64,000 bases of DNA from Psychrilyobacter atlanticus DSM 19335. Its GTDB lineage: Bacteria; Fusobacteriota; Fusobacteriia; Fusobacteriales; Fusobacteriaceae. The position numbers and the translations under genes were made by a program. The first letter of the stretch is position 1; every line of letters begins with the position of its first letter. Below, in pieces: positions 9,002 to 20,917 of the stretch. Location of the stretch: contig NZ_KE384547.1 of NCBI RefSeq assembly GCF_000426625.1, forward strand, positions 170,986-234,985, read 5' to 3'. The notes beneath the pieces were generated by a model, which saw only the letters and a program-made list of their open reading frames with translations, was not told the origin of the DNA and searched no databases.

Positions 9002-9030
9002 GTTATACTCCTTTTATAAAAAAAAGTCAA
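9002..9030 (-). promoter_or_regulatory. Promoter of the tRNA-like RNA
   Basis: On the minus strand TTGACT (9025-9030) and TATAAC (9002-9007) are spaced by 17 bases. The expected start falls at 8995, the first base of the folded element, which would make the RNA leaderless. Confidence 0.7.
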
Positions 9031-9258
9031 CCACTAAAGTTAATATTTTTACTTTTTGTTTTGTATATAAACACATATTATGTTATTCTAATTTTTTTCA
9101 TTCCCTTATTTAACAAGAGATTCGAGATGGTTAATAACTAAAATGTTGTTAGAAATTAATTTTTTTTATTTTTTGAGATTTTTTTTGAAAATGAGTTTTG
9201 AAACGAAACAAAACAGTTGCTTTAAATACATTGTTTTGGAAAAAAGATTAGAATTTAA

Positions 9259-9287
9259 TTGACAAACGTCCATTAAAAGGTTATAAA
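9259..9287 (+). promoter_or_regulatory. Promoter of the PTS IIC-like gene
   Basis: TTGACA (9259-9264) and TATAAA (9282-9287) are separated by 17 bases. The leader to the ATG is about 137 bases and is closed by complementary ATTCACA (9295-9301) and TGTGAAT (9361-9367). A CAAAACA / TGTTTTG inverted repeat lies just upstream, around 9212-9240. Confidence 0.75.
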
Positions 9288-9431
9288 TTATAAGATTCAC
9301 AATTATTTAAATAATCAAATGGCTCAAAACCAAGGTTTAATAAGAATTATTTTATTTATGTGTGAATTATTCGGATTATAGTGATTTTTTTCACAAATAT
9401 CGTTCAATGTTTTTTAGGGGGAATTTATACA

Positions 9432-10451
9432 ATGGAAATGTTAAAAGGAATGGCACTACTATTATTGGCACTATCATGTTTTTCAGCGTTCAGTCTTAAA
9501 GCACCAAATGGTCAAAAAGCCATGAGTGGTTTAGCAAATGCTGCAGTCGCTACTTTTTTAGTCGAAGCTTTACACAAATTTATTTCAGGAAATATGCTTG
9601 GTATTGCTTTTTTAGGTAATGTAGGTAACATCGTAGGTGGTCTAGGAGGTGTAGCATCAGGAAGTTTGGTTATGTTAGCTCTTGGTATTAATCCTGTGTT
9701 TGCTCTTGCTACTGGTCTCGCACTTTCTGGAATGGGAATTTTAGAAGGATTTATCGTAGGATATGCCCTTTCGTTCTTAGTTCCACTTATAGAAAAACAC
9801 TTACCTGAAGGAGTAGACGTTATTGTCGGCGTACTTGTTTTAGCTCCTCTAGGAAGATTTATCGCAGAAGCAGTTTCACCTGTTGTTACTATTACTCTTA
9901 ATCAATTAGGAGAAATGATATTAAACGCTTCAAATCAATCTCCAATACTTATGGGACTTCTTTTAGGAGGGCTTATTAAGGTTATTTGTACAGCTCCTCT
10001 AAGTTCCATGGCTCTTACAGCTATCTTAGGTTTAACAGGACTACCTATGGGAATAGCGTGTGTGGCTTGTTTCGGTGGTTGTTTTGCAAACGGTATAACA
10101 TTCTACAGACTTAAATTAGGAAGTAAAAGTAAAGCTATCTCAATGATGTTAGAACCTCTCACACAAGCGGATATAGTTACAGCTAACCCAGTTCCTATAT
10201 TCAGTTCCAGTTTTGTTGGTGGAGCTCTTGCAGGTTTATCTGCTGCATATTTTAATATTATTGCTGATGCTCCTGGAACTGCATCTCCTATTCCTGGTTT
10301 ACTCACTCCATTTGCATTTAATCCAGCTGGAACTGTTGCGTTAGCTATGTTCTTTGCGATGATCGGTGGTATAGCTGGTGGATTTATAATGTCGACACTC
10401 TTCCTTGCAATTAAAGACAAGAAAGAATCAAAAAGTATGATACAGGCATAG
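9432..10451 (+). CDS. PTS EIIC-like membrane transporter (PTS_EIIC_2 type)
   Basis: This 340-residue, highly hydrophobic protein has about eight to ten membrane segments and Gly-rich loops. It resembles the PTS_EIIC_2 family of stand-alone IIC-like permeases, whose substrates are mostly unknown. I chose the ATG at 9432, preceded by AGGGGG at 9416-9421; an in-frame ATG at 9381 would add 17 residues but has no ribosome site. No IIA or IIB gene is nearby. It lies head to head with the tRNA-like RNA and grd operon, and tail to tail with the riboswitch at 10756. A role beside glycine metabolism is possible but not shown. Confidence 0.8.
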   Translation: MEMLKGMALLLLALSCFSAFSLKAPNGQKAMSGLANAAVATFLVEALHKFISGNMLGIAFLGNVGNIVGGLGGVASGSLVMLALGINPVFALATGLALSGMGILEGFIVGYALSFLVPLIEKHLPEGVDVIVGVLVLAPLGRFIAEAVSPVVTITLNQLGEMILNASNQSPILMGLLLGGLIKVICTAPLSSMALTAILGLTGLPMGIACVACFGGCFANGITFYRLKLGSKSKAISMMLEPLTQADIVTANPVPIFSSSFVGGALAGLSAAYFNIIADAPGTASPIPGLLTPFAFNPAGTVALAMFFAMIGGIAGGFIMSTLFLAIKDKKESKSMIQA

Positions 10452-10671
10452 TTAATCATAATCTATTGAACTTTTACATTAGAGATAATGTTTAAGTTTG
10501 ATAGGTTATTTTTTTTTGATAGACCATTACATTAGTAGTTTTTATTATTTAGTTTTTTACAAATTTATAAAAGCTAGATTGAAAAAATGAAAGCCTTCTA
10601 GAGTCAACTGAGGGATCATAATTTTATAGAATTTATAATATTTAAGTTTTGTTTGAAAAAGAGTGAAACAT

Positions 10672-10698
10672 CAAAAAAGGTCATACTATTGTATGACC
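10672..10698 (-). terminator. Terminator following the glycine riboswitch
   Basis: GGTCATAC-AATA-GTATGACC is followed on the minus strand by six T. It lies about 60 bases past the second aptamer, the usual place for a riboswitch expression platform. No minus-strand gene begins after it. Confidence 0.9.
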
Positions 10699-10755
10699 TC
10701 TGAATTAAGAATTGGTTAAAATAAAAAAATAAACTTTTCATGTTTTTTTATATTT

Positions 10756-10933
10756 CCACTGTCCTTTTACCTGAGAGATTCGCCTAAATTAGGTTTGCTC
10801 CTTCGGTGACTTATTTAAAAGTCTCTCCAGAGGTTCGTCCAGTAGGTGTACTTATTCACTCATGAGTGAAAACCTGAAAGTTTTACTTCTTCGGTGCTCT
10901 AATTTTCTAGAGTCTCTCCACATACCTTCGTCC
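10756..10933 (-). ncRNA. Tandem glycine riboswitch
   Basis: The minus strand shows two consecutive aptamers of the glycine riboswitch. The first (about 10850-10933) has GGAGAGAC, CACCGAAGAAG and TTTCAGG. The second (about 10756-10848) has GGAGAGAC, CACCGAAGGAGCAAA, CTCTCAGG and AAAAGGACAG. Tandem glycine riboswitches normally bind glycine to turn on degradation or transport genes in cis. Here the RNA runs into a terminator and then antisense to the PTS IIC-like gene; the next minus-strand gene, grdX, is about 1.9 kb away. Confidence 0.93.
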
Positions 10934-10964
10934 GATTTTGTATTCAATTGTTTTATCTAGTACT

Positions 10965-10993
10965 AATTTATTACATTTATCGTGTTTTGTCAA
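10965..10993 (-). promoter_or_regulatory. Promoter of the glycine riboswitch transcript
   Basis: Minus-strand TTGACA (10988-10993) and TAAATT (10965-10970) are spaced by 17 bases, with the start predicted near 10958, about 25 bases before the first aptamer. Confidence 0.75.
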
Positions 10994-11021
10994 CATTTTA
11001 TTTTATTTTTTCATTTTTTAT

Positions 11022-11067
11022 TAATCGCGATTAGTAAATTTTACAAAAAACATACTAATCGCGATTA
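11022..11067. promoter_or_regulatory. Twin palindromic operators TAATCGCGATTA
   Basis: The 12-bp palindrome TAATCGCGATTA occurs at 11022-11033 and 11056-11067. The second is embedded in a perfect 16-bp palindrome (11054-11069). Centres are 34 bp apart, close to three helix turns. They lie 30-75 bases upstream of the -35 box of the riboswitch promoter, a position that suits a dimeric activator or repressor. The regulator is unknown. Confidence 0.65.
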
Positions 11068-11099
11068 GTTTTATTTACTATATATATGCAACCGCAATT

Positions 11100-12190
11100 A
11101 ACATGGCGTGGAGACACAATTTTAGATTTTACTTTTGATAACAATTTTATAAATTTATTTTAAACAAAGGAAGGTCGCTTAATTTTTAATATTAGTTTAA
11201 TCTCAGATATAAATTAATTTTTTGTTGATTCACGTTGATTTTGTAGATCTATTATAGGAAGAATATTTAGAATTTTAAAAAAATATACAACTTTAAACTT
11301 TTATGAAACTCGAAAAAAATTACTTATGATGTTAATAATGTATTAAATAAATATTAGAATAGAAATATGTTAAGGTTTGTTAGAATTAAATAAAGTGTTT
11401 TGTTTGGTAGTGTATAAATAAAAAGAGTGGATTACGAGAAGTGTATTATTATATATATATTTAAGATTATTAATCGGTTTTGATTTAGTTATAGAAGCTG
11501 AAGTAGCATATTTATAATCCGTCACTGTTTAGAAAAACTATATTATGAAATTAATCAACGATCAATTAACAATATTATAATCTGAATTATTATAGAGATC
11601 ATTTGTGAAAGATATTTATAAAATTGGAAAACAAGATAGTGTTGATATGAAGGTGAAAGATGAGGGGGGGGTTGTTTTAATGATTCGAGTCATGGTGTTT
11701 TATCCAGTTTTAATATTATTTTGTATTCTCCTTAAATCCTTTTATTATAATTATAGAGAAAAAGGTTTGGAGTTGATCTTTAATTAAAAGTCTTGGCACA
11801 ATTTTCTAAAAGTTTAAATTAAGTATTGTATATATAATAATACTTTTTATAGATATATCGTTATGACTTAATAATTTCTTTGTTTAGGGGGGGATTAGAG
11901 TTACGTTTTTCTAGATTTTAAAATTGATATTTAAAATCAATTTAATTATCTTTTAAATCTTCACTATTAAGAAAAAAAGTATTAAAACCTTTTGTTACTA
12001 CTAAAATAGTGTAGGACTATATTTAGAATGGAAATGGTCTTAAAAATTTTTTAATAATTTTCAAAGTTGATAACACATGCGTTTTATCGGTTGTAGATCA
12101 ATAAAATAGGTTGTTGTAGAGGTGTGGTTGGTGTTTTATCCACGTTTTAGTAATTGTTTTGGAAAAATACAATAAAAAAACAAAATAATC
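11100..12190. other. AT-rich stretch without a convincing gene
   Basis: About 1.1 kb of very AT-rich DNA lies before rrn copy 2. It contains two unusual G tracts (eight G at 11664-11671, seven G at 11887-11893), one small possible frame at 11680-11787, and the A/T-rich UP region of the rRNA promoter near its end. It may be decayed coding DNA. Confidence 0.5.
11680..11787 (+). CDS. Possible small membrane peptide (35 aa)
   Basis: The frame starts at an ATG about 8 bases after a GAGGGGGGGG tract that could serve as a ribosome site. It encodes a peptide with one hydrophobic segment (Val-Phe-Tyr-Pro-Val-Leu-Ile-Leu-Phe and onward), then a charged tail. No family is recognised. Coding nature is doubtful, because the region is AT-rich and otherwise gene-free. 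Confidence 0.2.
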   Translation: MIRVMVFYPVLILFCILLKSFYYNYREKGLELIFN

Positions 12191-12191
12191 C

Positions 12192-12220
12192 TTGACGAAA
12201 AGCTGTAAACGCGGTATACT
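12192..12220 (+). promoter_or_regulatory. rRNA promoter, copy 2
   Basis: TTGACG (12192-12197) and TATACT (12215-12220) are 17 bases apart, preceded by an A-rich UP-like block. The same block and boxes occur before copy 3 at 37941-37969. Confidence 0.85.
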
Positions 12221-12429
12221 TCTTCTTGTGCATCAGAGAAACATCTTTGAAGCCGACTAAAGGACATTAGCAATTAAATAGAGAAAGAAAGTGTAAATTA
12301 AAAACTCAATTGTCGTTTAAAACTTTGTTTTAAACAATCGATTAAGGTGTACAGTGGAATGAACCACTATAAAAATAATTATCTTTTAATAGATAGCTAA
12401 ACTTCATTTATGAAGTTAGGATATAAATT

Positions 12430-13948
<1,519 letters not shown>

Positions 13949-14234
13949 CTAAGGAGCACTTTATGAGATCAGTTTACTGATCTATATAAAGAATATTTAC
14001 GCGTCTCTTTCTCTATTTATTTGGTAATGTTCTCTTTTTTGAGAGAAAATACCAGTTGGACATTGAAAACTATATAGTAATGAAATAATAAATTAACAAT
14101 TTTATTAGATCTTCAAGTTATGTGAGAGCATAACGATAATTAACGAAGAGTTAGAAATAACTGAACGTAAATTAGATTTCAAAAATTCTAAAAACAAATT
14201 AAGCAAAAAATATTAAAATTCTATTTTAATAATA

Positions 14235-17178
<2,944 letters not shown>

Positions 17179-17265
17179 AAGTAAAATTGATTTAGAAGAA
17201 AAGAGTTAATTTAAAAAACATTATTATATAGTTTTGAATGTTTAACAATATTCAATAAGAAAGTA

Positions 17266-17384
17266 AGCTTGGTAAGAAAAGCTACGGGGGTACACCTGGT
17301 CACATTCCGAACCCAGAAGTTAAGTCCGTAAACGCCGAAAGTACTTAGGGGGCAGCCCCTTGGGAGGATAGGAACTTGCCAAGT
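17266..17384 (+). rRNA. rrf: 5S rRNA (rrn copy 2)
   Basis: It is identical to the other two 5S copies. The 23S-5S spacer of this operon lacks a 60-base block that is present in copies 1 and 3. Confidence 0.95.
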
Positions 17385-17408
17385 CTTTTTTATTTTTTGT
17401 AAAAACAT

Positions 17409-17484
17409 GCGCCACTAGCTCAGCTGGTACAGCACTCGACTTTTAATCGAGTTGTCACAGGTTCAAACCCTGTGTGGCGCACCA
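17409..17484 (+). tRNA. tRNA-Lys (anticodon TTT), co-transcribed with rrn copy 2
   Basis: A cloverleaf with anticodon loop CTTTTAA and encoded CCA lies 24 bases after 5S and before the operon terminator. It equals the tRNA-Lys at 23127 except for one base in the D stem (CAGC instead of GAGC), which leaves a C-C mismatch. Confidence 0.93.
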
Positions 17485-17499
17485 TAATTTATATAAATA

Positions 17500-17533
17500 T
17501 CGGAGCCATCAATTAATTTTGATGGCTTTTTTT
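17500..17533 (+). terminator. Terminator of rrn copy 2 and tRNA-Lys
   Basis: GAGCCATCAA and TTGATGGCTT pair and are followed by seven T. It has the same design as the terminators of the other rRNA operons. Confidence 0.9.
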
Positions 17534-17645
17534 GTTATTTTATTTTTTATAAAACTTGAAAAAAGTAGTAGCTTAGTTTATACTTAAATACAATGTGAAA
17601 AAATAAAAAAATGTTTTTAAATGACAAAAAAAGGATGATTTTAGG

Positions 17646-18797
17646 ATGACGAAGCATAAAAAAATATTGATAGTTATGGTAATTATATCTATTATAGGGA
17701 TAATTTATACATCGCTGGCAGTAAATAAGAATTTCGGAGTGCAGAAATATTTTAACTACGAATTTGTAGATGGGGAAGTTTTATCCATAAAGGAAGAAAC
17801 TATAAATCCAGATCCATTGATCCCTGGAAGATATGTTGGGAAACAAAAGATAGAGGTTAAAATATTAGAAGGACTCCATAAAGATCAGGTATATAGTGTG
17901 ATAAATGTATTGAGTAACAGACATAATATATTTGCTAAACCAGGAATGAAAGCTATATTCACAGTTAGAGAGAAAGACGGAAAGGAACATGTATGGTTCT
18001 ATAACTATAAGATGGATCGGTATATTTATGTGTTGATTGGCTTATTTTGCTTGAGTTTAATTGTTTTTGGACGTTTAAGCGGAATCAAATCAATATTGTC
18101 CCTTGTGTTTACAGGAGTAGTTATAATATTCATTCTCATACCTATAATATTTCGAGGTGGTAATCCCATCCCCTGGGCAATATTATTATGTTCAATAATA
18201 ACAGTAGTAACATTTTTGTTGATAGGTGATTTTAATAGAAAAACTTATTCGGCTATACTTGGAACTATTGCAGGGGTGATGATCTCTGGAATAATCTCCT
18301 ACATTTTTGGAAATTTAGCTAAATTGACAGGAATCCATATGGAAAAAGGTGAACAAATTTTATATCTGGCTGCAGATTATCATGTGAAGATAAACGGTCT
18401 TATGTTTACCTCTATATTGATAGCATCTTTAGGGGCTATCAATGATGTGGCTATGTCAATTGCATCATCATGTAATGAGCTATGTAAAAGAAACCCGGAT
18501 ATTCACCTAGATGATCTCTTTATGTCACTTATGGATATAGGAAAAGATATAATGGGGACTATGACCAATACATTAATTTTGGCATTTACTGGAAGTTCAC
18601 TGAATCTCATGCTTATGATATGGGGATTTCAGATGAATACTAAACAATTTATAAATATGCCAGTGATAGCAATAGAACTTATCCAGGCTTTATCTGGAAG
18701 TATAGGAATAGTTTTGACAGTTCCTATAACAGCCAGTATTTCTGTCTACCTAATAAGGAAAAAAGGTGGATTATTTTTTAAAAGAGAAAAGAATTAA
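17646..18797 (+). CDS. YibE/F family membrane protein
   Basis: The protein has 383 residues. An N-terminal membrane segment (about residues 7-25) precedes a soluble extracytoplasmic domain to about residue 120. Then come about seven membrane helices with conserved polar patches such as Gly-Ala-Ile-Asn-Asp-Val-Ala-Met and Asp-Ile-Met-Gly-Thr-Met. This fits the YibE/F family, whose function is not established. It ends 42 bases before the nucleotidase lipoprotein gene. No second YibE/F gene is adjacent, although such genes often come in pairs. Confidence 0.85.
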   Translation: MTKHKKILIVMVIISIIGIIYTSLAVNKNFGVQKYFNYEFVDGEVLSIKEETINPDPLIPGRYVGKQKIEVKILEGLHKDQVYSVINVLSNRHNIFAKPGMKAIFTVREKDGKEHVWFYNYKMDRYIYVLIGLFCLSLIVFGRLSGIKSILSLVFTGVVIIFILIPIIFRGGNPIPWAILLCSIITVVTFLLIGDFNRKTYSAILGTIAGVMISGIISYIFGNLAKLTGIHMEKGEQILYLAADYHVKINGLMFTSILIASLGAINDVAMSIASSCNELCKRNPDIHLDDLFMSLMDIGKDIMGTMTNTLILAFTGSSLNLMLMIWGFQMNTKQFINMPVIAIELIQALSGSIGIVLTVPITASISVYLIRKKGGLFFKREKN

Positions 18798-18839
18798 TTA
18801 TGGAATAAAATTTTAATATAGAAAAACAAGGAGGGAAAG

Positions 18840-20852
18840 ATGAAAAAGTTTTTAATGGCAACACTGATAACAAGTATTTTTATGGCTTGTAATTCAAATG
18901 ATGTATCGGTAGAAAAGAAAGAACCGGTAAAAATGGAAATAACTGAGAGGGTAGTAACCCATGAAGTTATAGTTAAGGGTGAGGAAGAGGTAGCTGAACA
19001 AACTATTAGAGTAGCAGCAACTTCAGATGTACACGGTAGAATTTATCCTTATGATTATGCAATAGATGGTAAGGATGACGATGCAGGTTTAGCAAAAGTA
19101 TCGACTGTTGTTAACTCTTTAAGAGCAGAAAACCCAAATATGATATTGATGGATGATGGAGATACGGTTCAAGATAACTCATCTGAATTATTTAATGACC
19201 TTGAGGTACATCCTATGGTAGAAGCTATGAATAGCATAGGTTATGACATTTGGACTTTAGGAAATCATGAGTTTAACTTTGAAAAGGAATTTATAGAAAG
19301 AAATATATCTAATTTTAATGGAACTGTTCTTTCAGCTAACATTAAAAATAAAAAAGATGGATCGAACTATGTAAATCCATATCAAATTTTTAATGTAAAT
19401 GGAGCTAGAGTGGCTGTAATAGGAGTTATCCCTCCATATGTACCTATGTGGGAATCATCTTCTCCTAGTCATTTTAAAGGGTTGGAGTTCAATGAAATAT
19501 TGGAATCTGTCCAAGAAACTGTAAAAGAATTAGATGGTCAATATGATATCTTAGTTGGATCTTTCCATATGGGAAGAGAAGATGAATATGGTGGAGCTGG
19601 AATCTATGATCTAGCTAATAAAGTACCTGAATTTGATGTTATATTTGGTGGACATGAGCATGCTAAATATGTTGAAAATATAAATAATACTCCAATTGTA
19701 GAACCTGGATTTGCAGGTTGGGCAGTTTCTAAAGCTGATATCCATGTAAAGAAAGAAGAGGGTAAATGGGTTGTTAAAGGGATAGATGTAGAAAACATTC
19801 AAACTAAGACAATTGAAGCAGATCAAAAAATATTAGACGAATTTAAATATGTAGATGATCAAGCAAAATCTGTAGCAAATACAGTAATTGGAGAGGTTAG
19901 TGAAACGTTTATAACTAGACCAGATTTCATAACTGGTGAAGACAAGGTAACTACTATGCCTACAGCTCAATTACAGCCAAATGCTGTAATAGATCTAATA
20001 AATGATGTGCAGTTAAAATATGCAGGAGCAGATGTATCATCAGCGGCATTCTTTAAGGCAGAAGCTAACTTAAAAGCAGGAAATTTCCATAATAAAGATG
20101 TGGCTAATATCTATAAATATGCAAATACTTTAGTTGGAGTAAATATGACTGGTGAAAATTTACTTAAATTTATGGAATGGTCTATGTCATATTACAATAC
20201 TTGGAATGAAGGAGATGTAACTATCTCATTTAATGAAGATGTAAGAGGATATAACTATGATATGTTTGCAGGGGTAAACTATAAAGTTGACTTATCTAAA
20301 GACGCAGGGAATAGAGTAGTCGATCCAACGATCAATGGTGAAGCTATCGATCCAGCTAAGATCTATAAGGTAGCAGTAAACAACTATAGATTTGGTACAT
20401 TAACTAAGAACGGATGGGTAAAACCTGAAGATAAATATTATGATTCTTATGAAACTATGCAGGATGCAGGAAGAATAAGAGATTTAATCATCAAATATAC
20501 AAAGGAAGAAAAAAATGGAAAATTAGATCCTATTGTACATAATAACTGGGAAATAATTGGTGTTAAATTAGATTATCCAGAAAGAGATGCTATCTATGAG
20601 ATGATCAGAGAGGGGAAGATAGTTATTCCTAGATCAGCTGATGGAAGAACAGTTAATGTTAAATCTATTAATTTAAAGGATTATGTTGTTGCAGAAGAAG
20701 TTGCATCGTATACAGTAAAAACTGGAGATACTTTAGGAGCAATAGCAAACAAATTTGATCTTAAAGTTCCTGAAATTTTAAAAGAGAATAAAAATATAAA
20801 AGATGCAAATATAATAAGAGTTGGGGAAGAATTAATAATTCCTGCAAATTAA
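18840..20852 (+). CDS. 5'-nucleotidase-type lipoprotein with C-terminal LysM
   Basis: This 670-residue exported protein starts with a lipoprotein signal (cysteine at residue 17, Phe-Met-Ala-Cys). A calcineurin-like metallophosphatase domain follows, with metal motifs Asp-Val-His-Gly, Gly-Asn-His-Glu and Gly-Gly-His-Glu-His. Next are a 5'-nucleotidase C-terminal domain and a final LysM domain (Tyr-Thr-Val-Lys-Thr-Gly-Asp-Thr-Leu). Such enzymes hydrolyse nucleotides or other phosphoesters outside the cytoplasm; LysM would hold it on peptidoglycan. The paralogue at 20918 follows directly. The ATG has a GGAGGG site. The exact substrate is not known. Confidence 0.9.
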   Translation: MKKFLMATLITSIFMACNSNDVSVEKKEPVKMEITERVVTHEVIVKGEEEVAEQTIRVAATSDVHGRIYPYDYAIDGKDDDAGLAKVSTVVNSLRAENPNMILMDDGDTVQDNSSELFNDLEVHPMVEAMNSIGYDIWTLGNHEFNFEKEFIERNISNFNGTVLSANIKNKKDGSNYVNPYQIFNVNGARVAVIGVIPPYVPMWESSSPSHFKGLEFNEILESVQETVKELDGQYDILVGSFHMGREDEYGGAGIYDLANKVPEFDVIFGGHEHAKYVENINNTPIVEPGFAGWAVSKADIHVKKEEGKWVVKGIDVENIQTKTIEADQKILDEFKYVDDQAKSVANTVIGEVSETFITRPDFITGEDKVTTMPTAQLQPNAVIDLINDVQLKYAGADVSSAAFFKAEANLKAGNFHNKDVANIYKYANTLVGVNMTGENLLKFMEWSMSYYNTWNEGDVTISFNEDVRGYNYDMFAGVNYKVDLSKDAGNRVVDPTINGEAIDPAKIYKVAVNNYRFGTLTKNGWVKPEDKYYDSYETMQDAGRIRDLIIKYTKEEKNGKLDPIVHNNWEIIGVKLDYPERDAIYEMIREGKIVIPRSADGRTVNVKSINLKDYVVAEEVASYTVKTGDTLGAIANKFDLKVPEILKENKNIKDANIIRVGEELIIPAN

Positions 20853-20854
20853 AT

Positions 20855-20890
20855 TTAAAAAGGTACAGAATTTATCTGTACCTTTTAAAT
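20855..20890. terminator. Bidirectional hairpin between the two nucleotidase genes
   Basis: AAAAGGTACAG and CTGTACCTTTT flank a 7-base loop, with A and T runs outside. It should limit readthrough from the first nucleotidase gene to the second. Confidence 0.8.
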
Positions 20891-20917
20891 ATATACATAT
20901 ATAAATAGGGAGGAAAA

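Noticed and set aside
13949-14234. tRNA-Ile or tRNA-Ala in the 16S-23S spacers
   Set aside because: Neither spacer contains a cloverleaf or encoded CCA; the spacers only differ by one substitution and one T.
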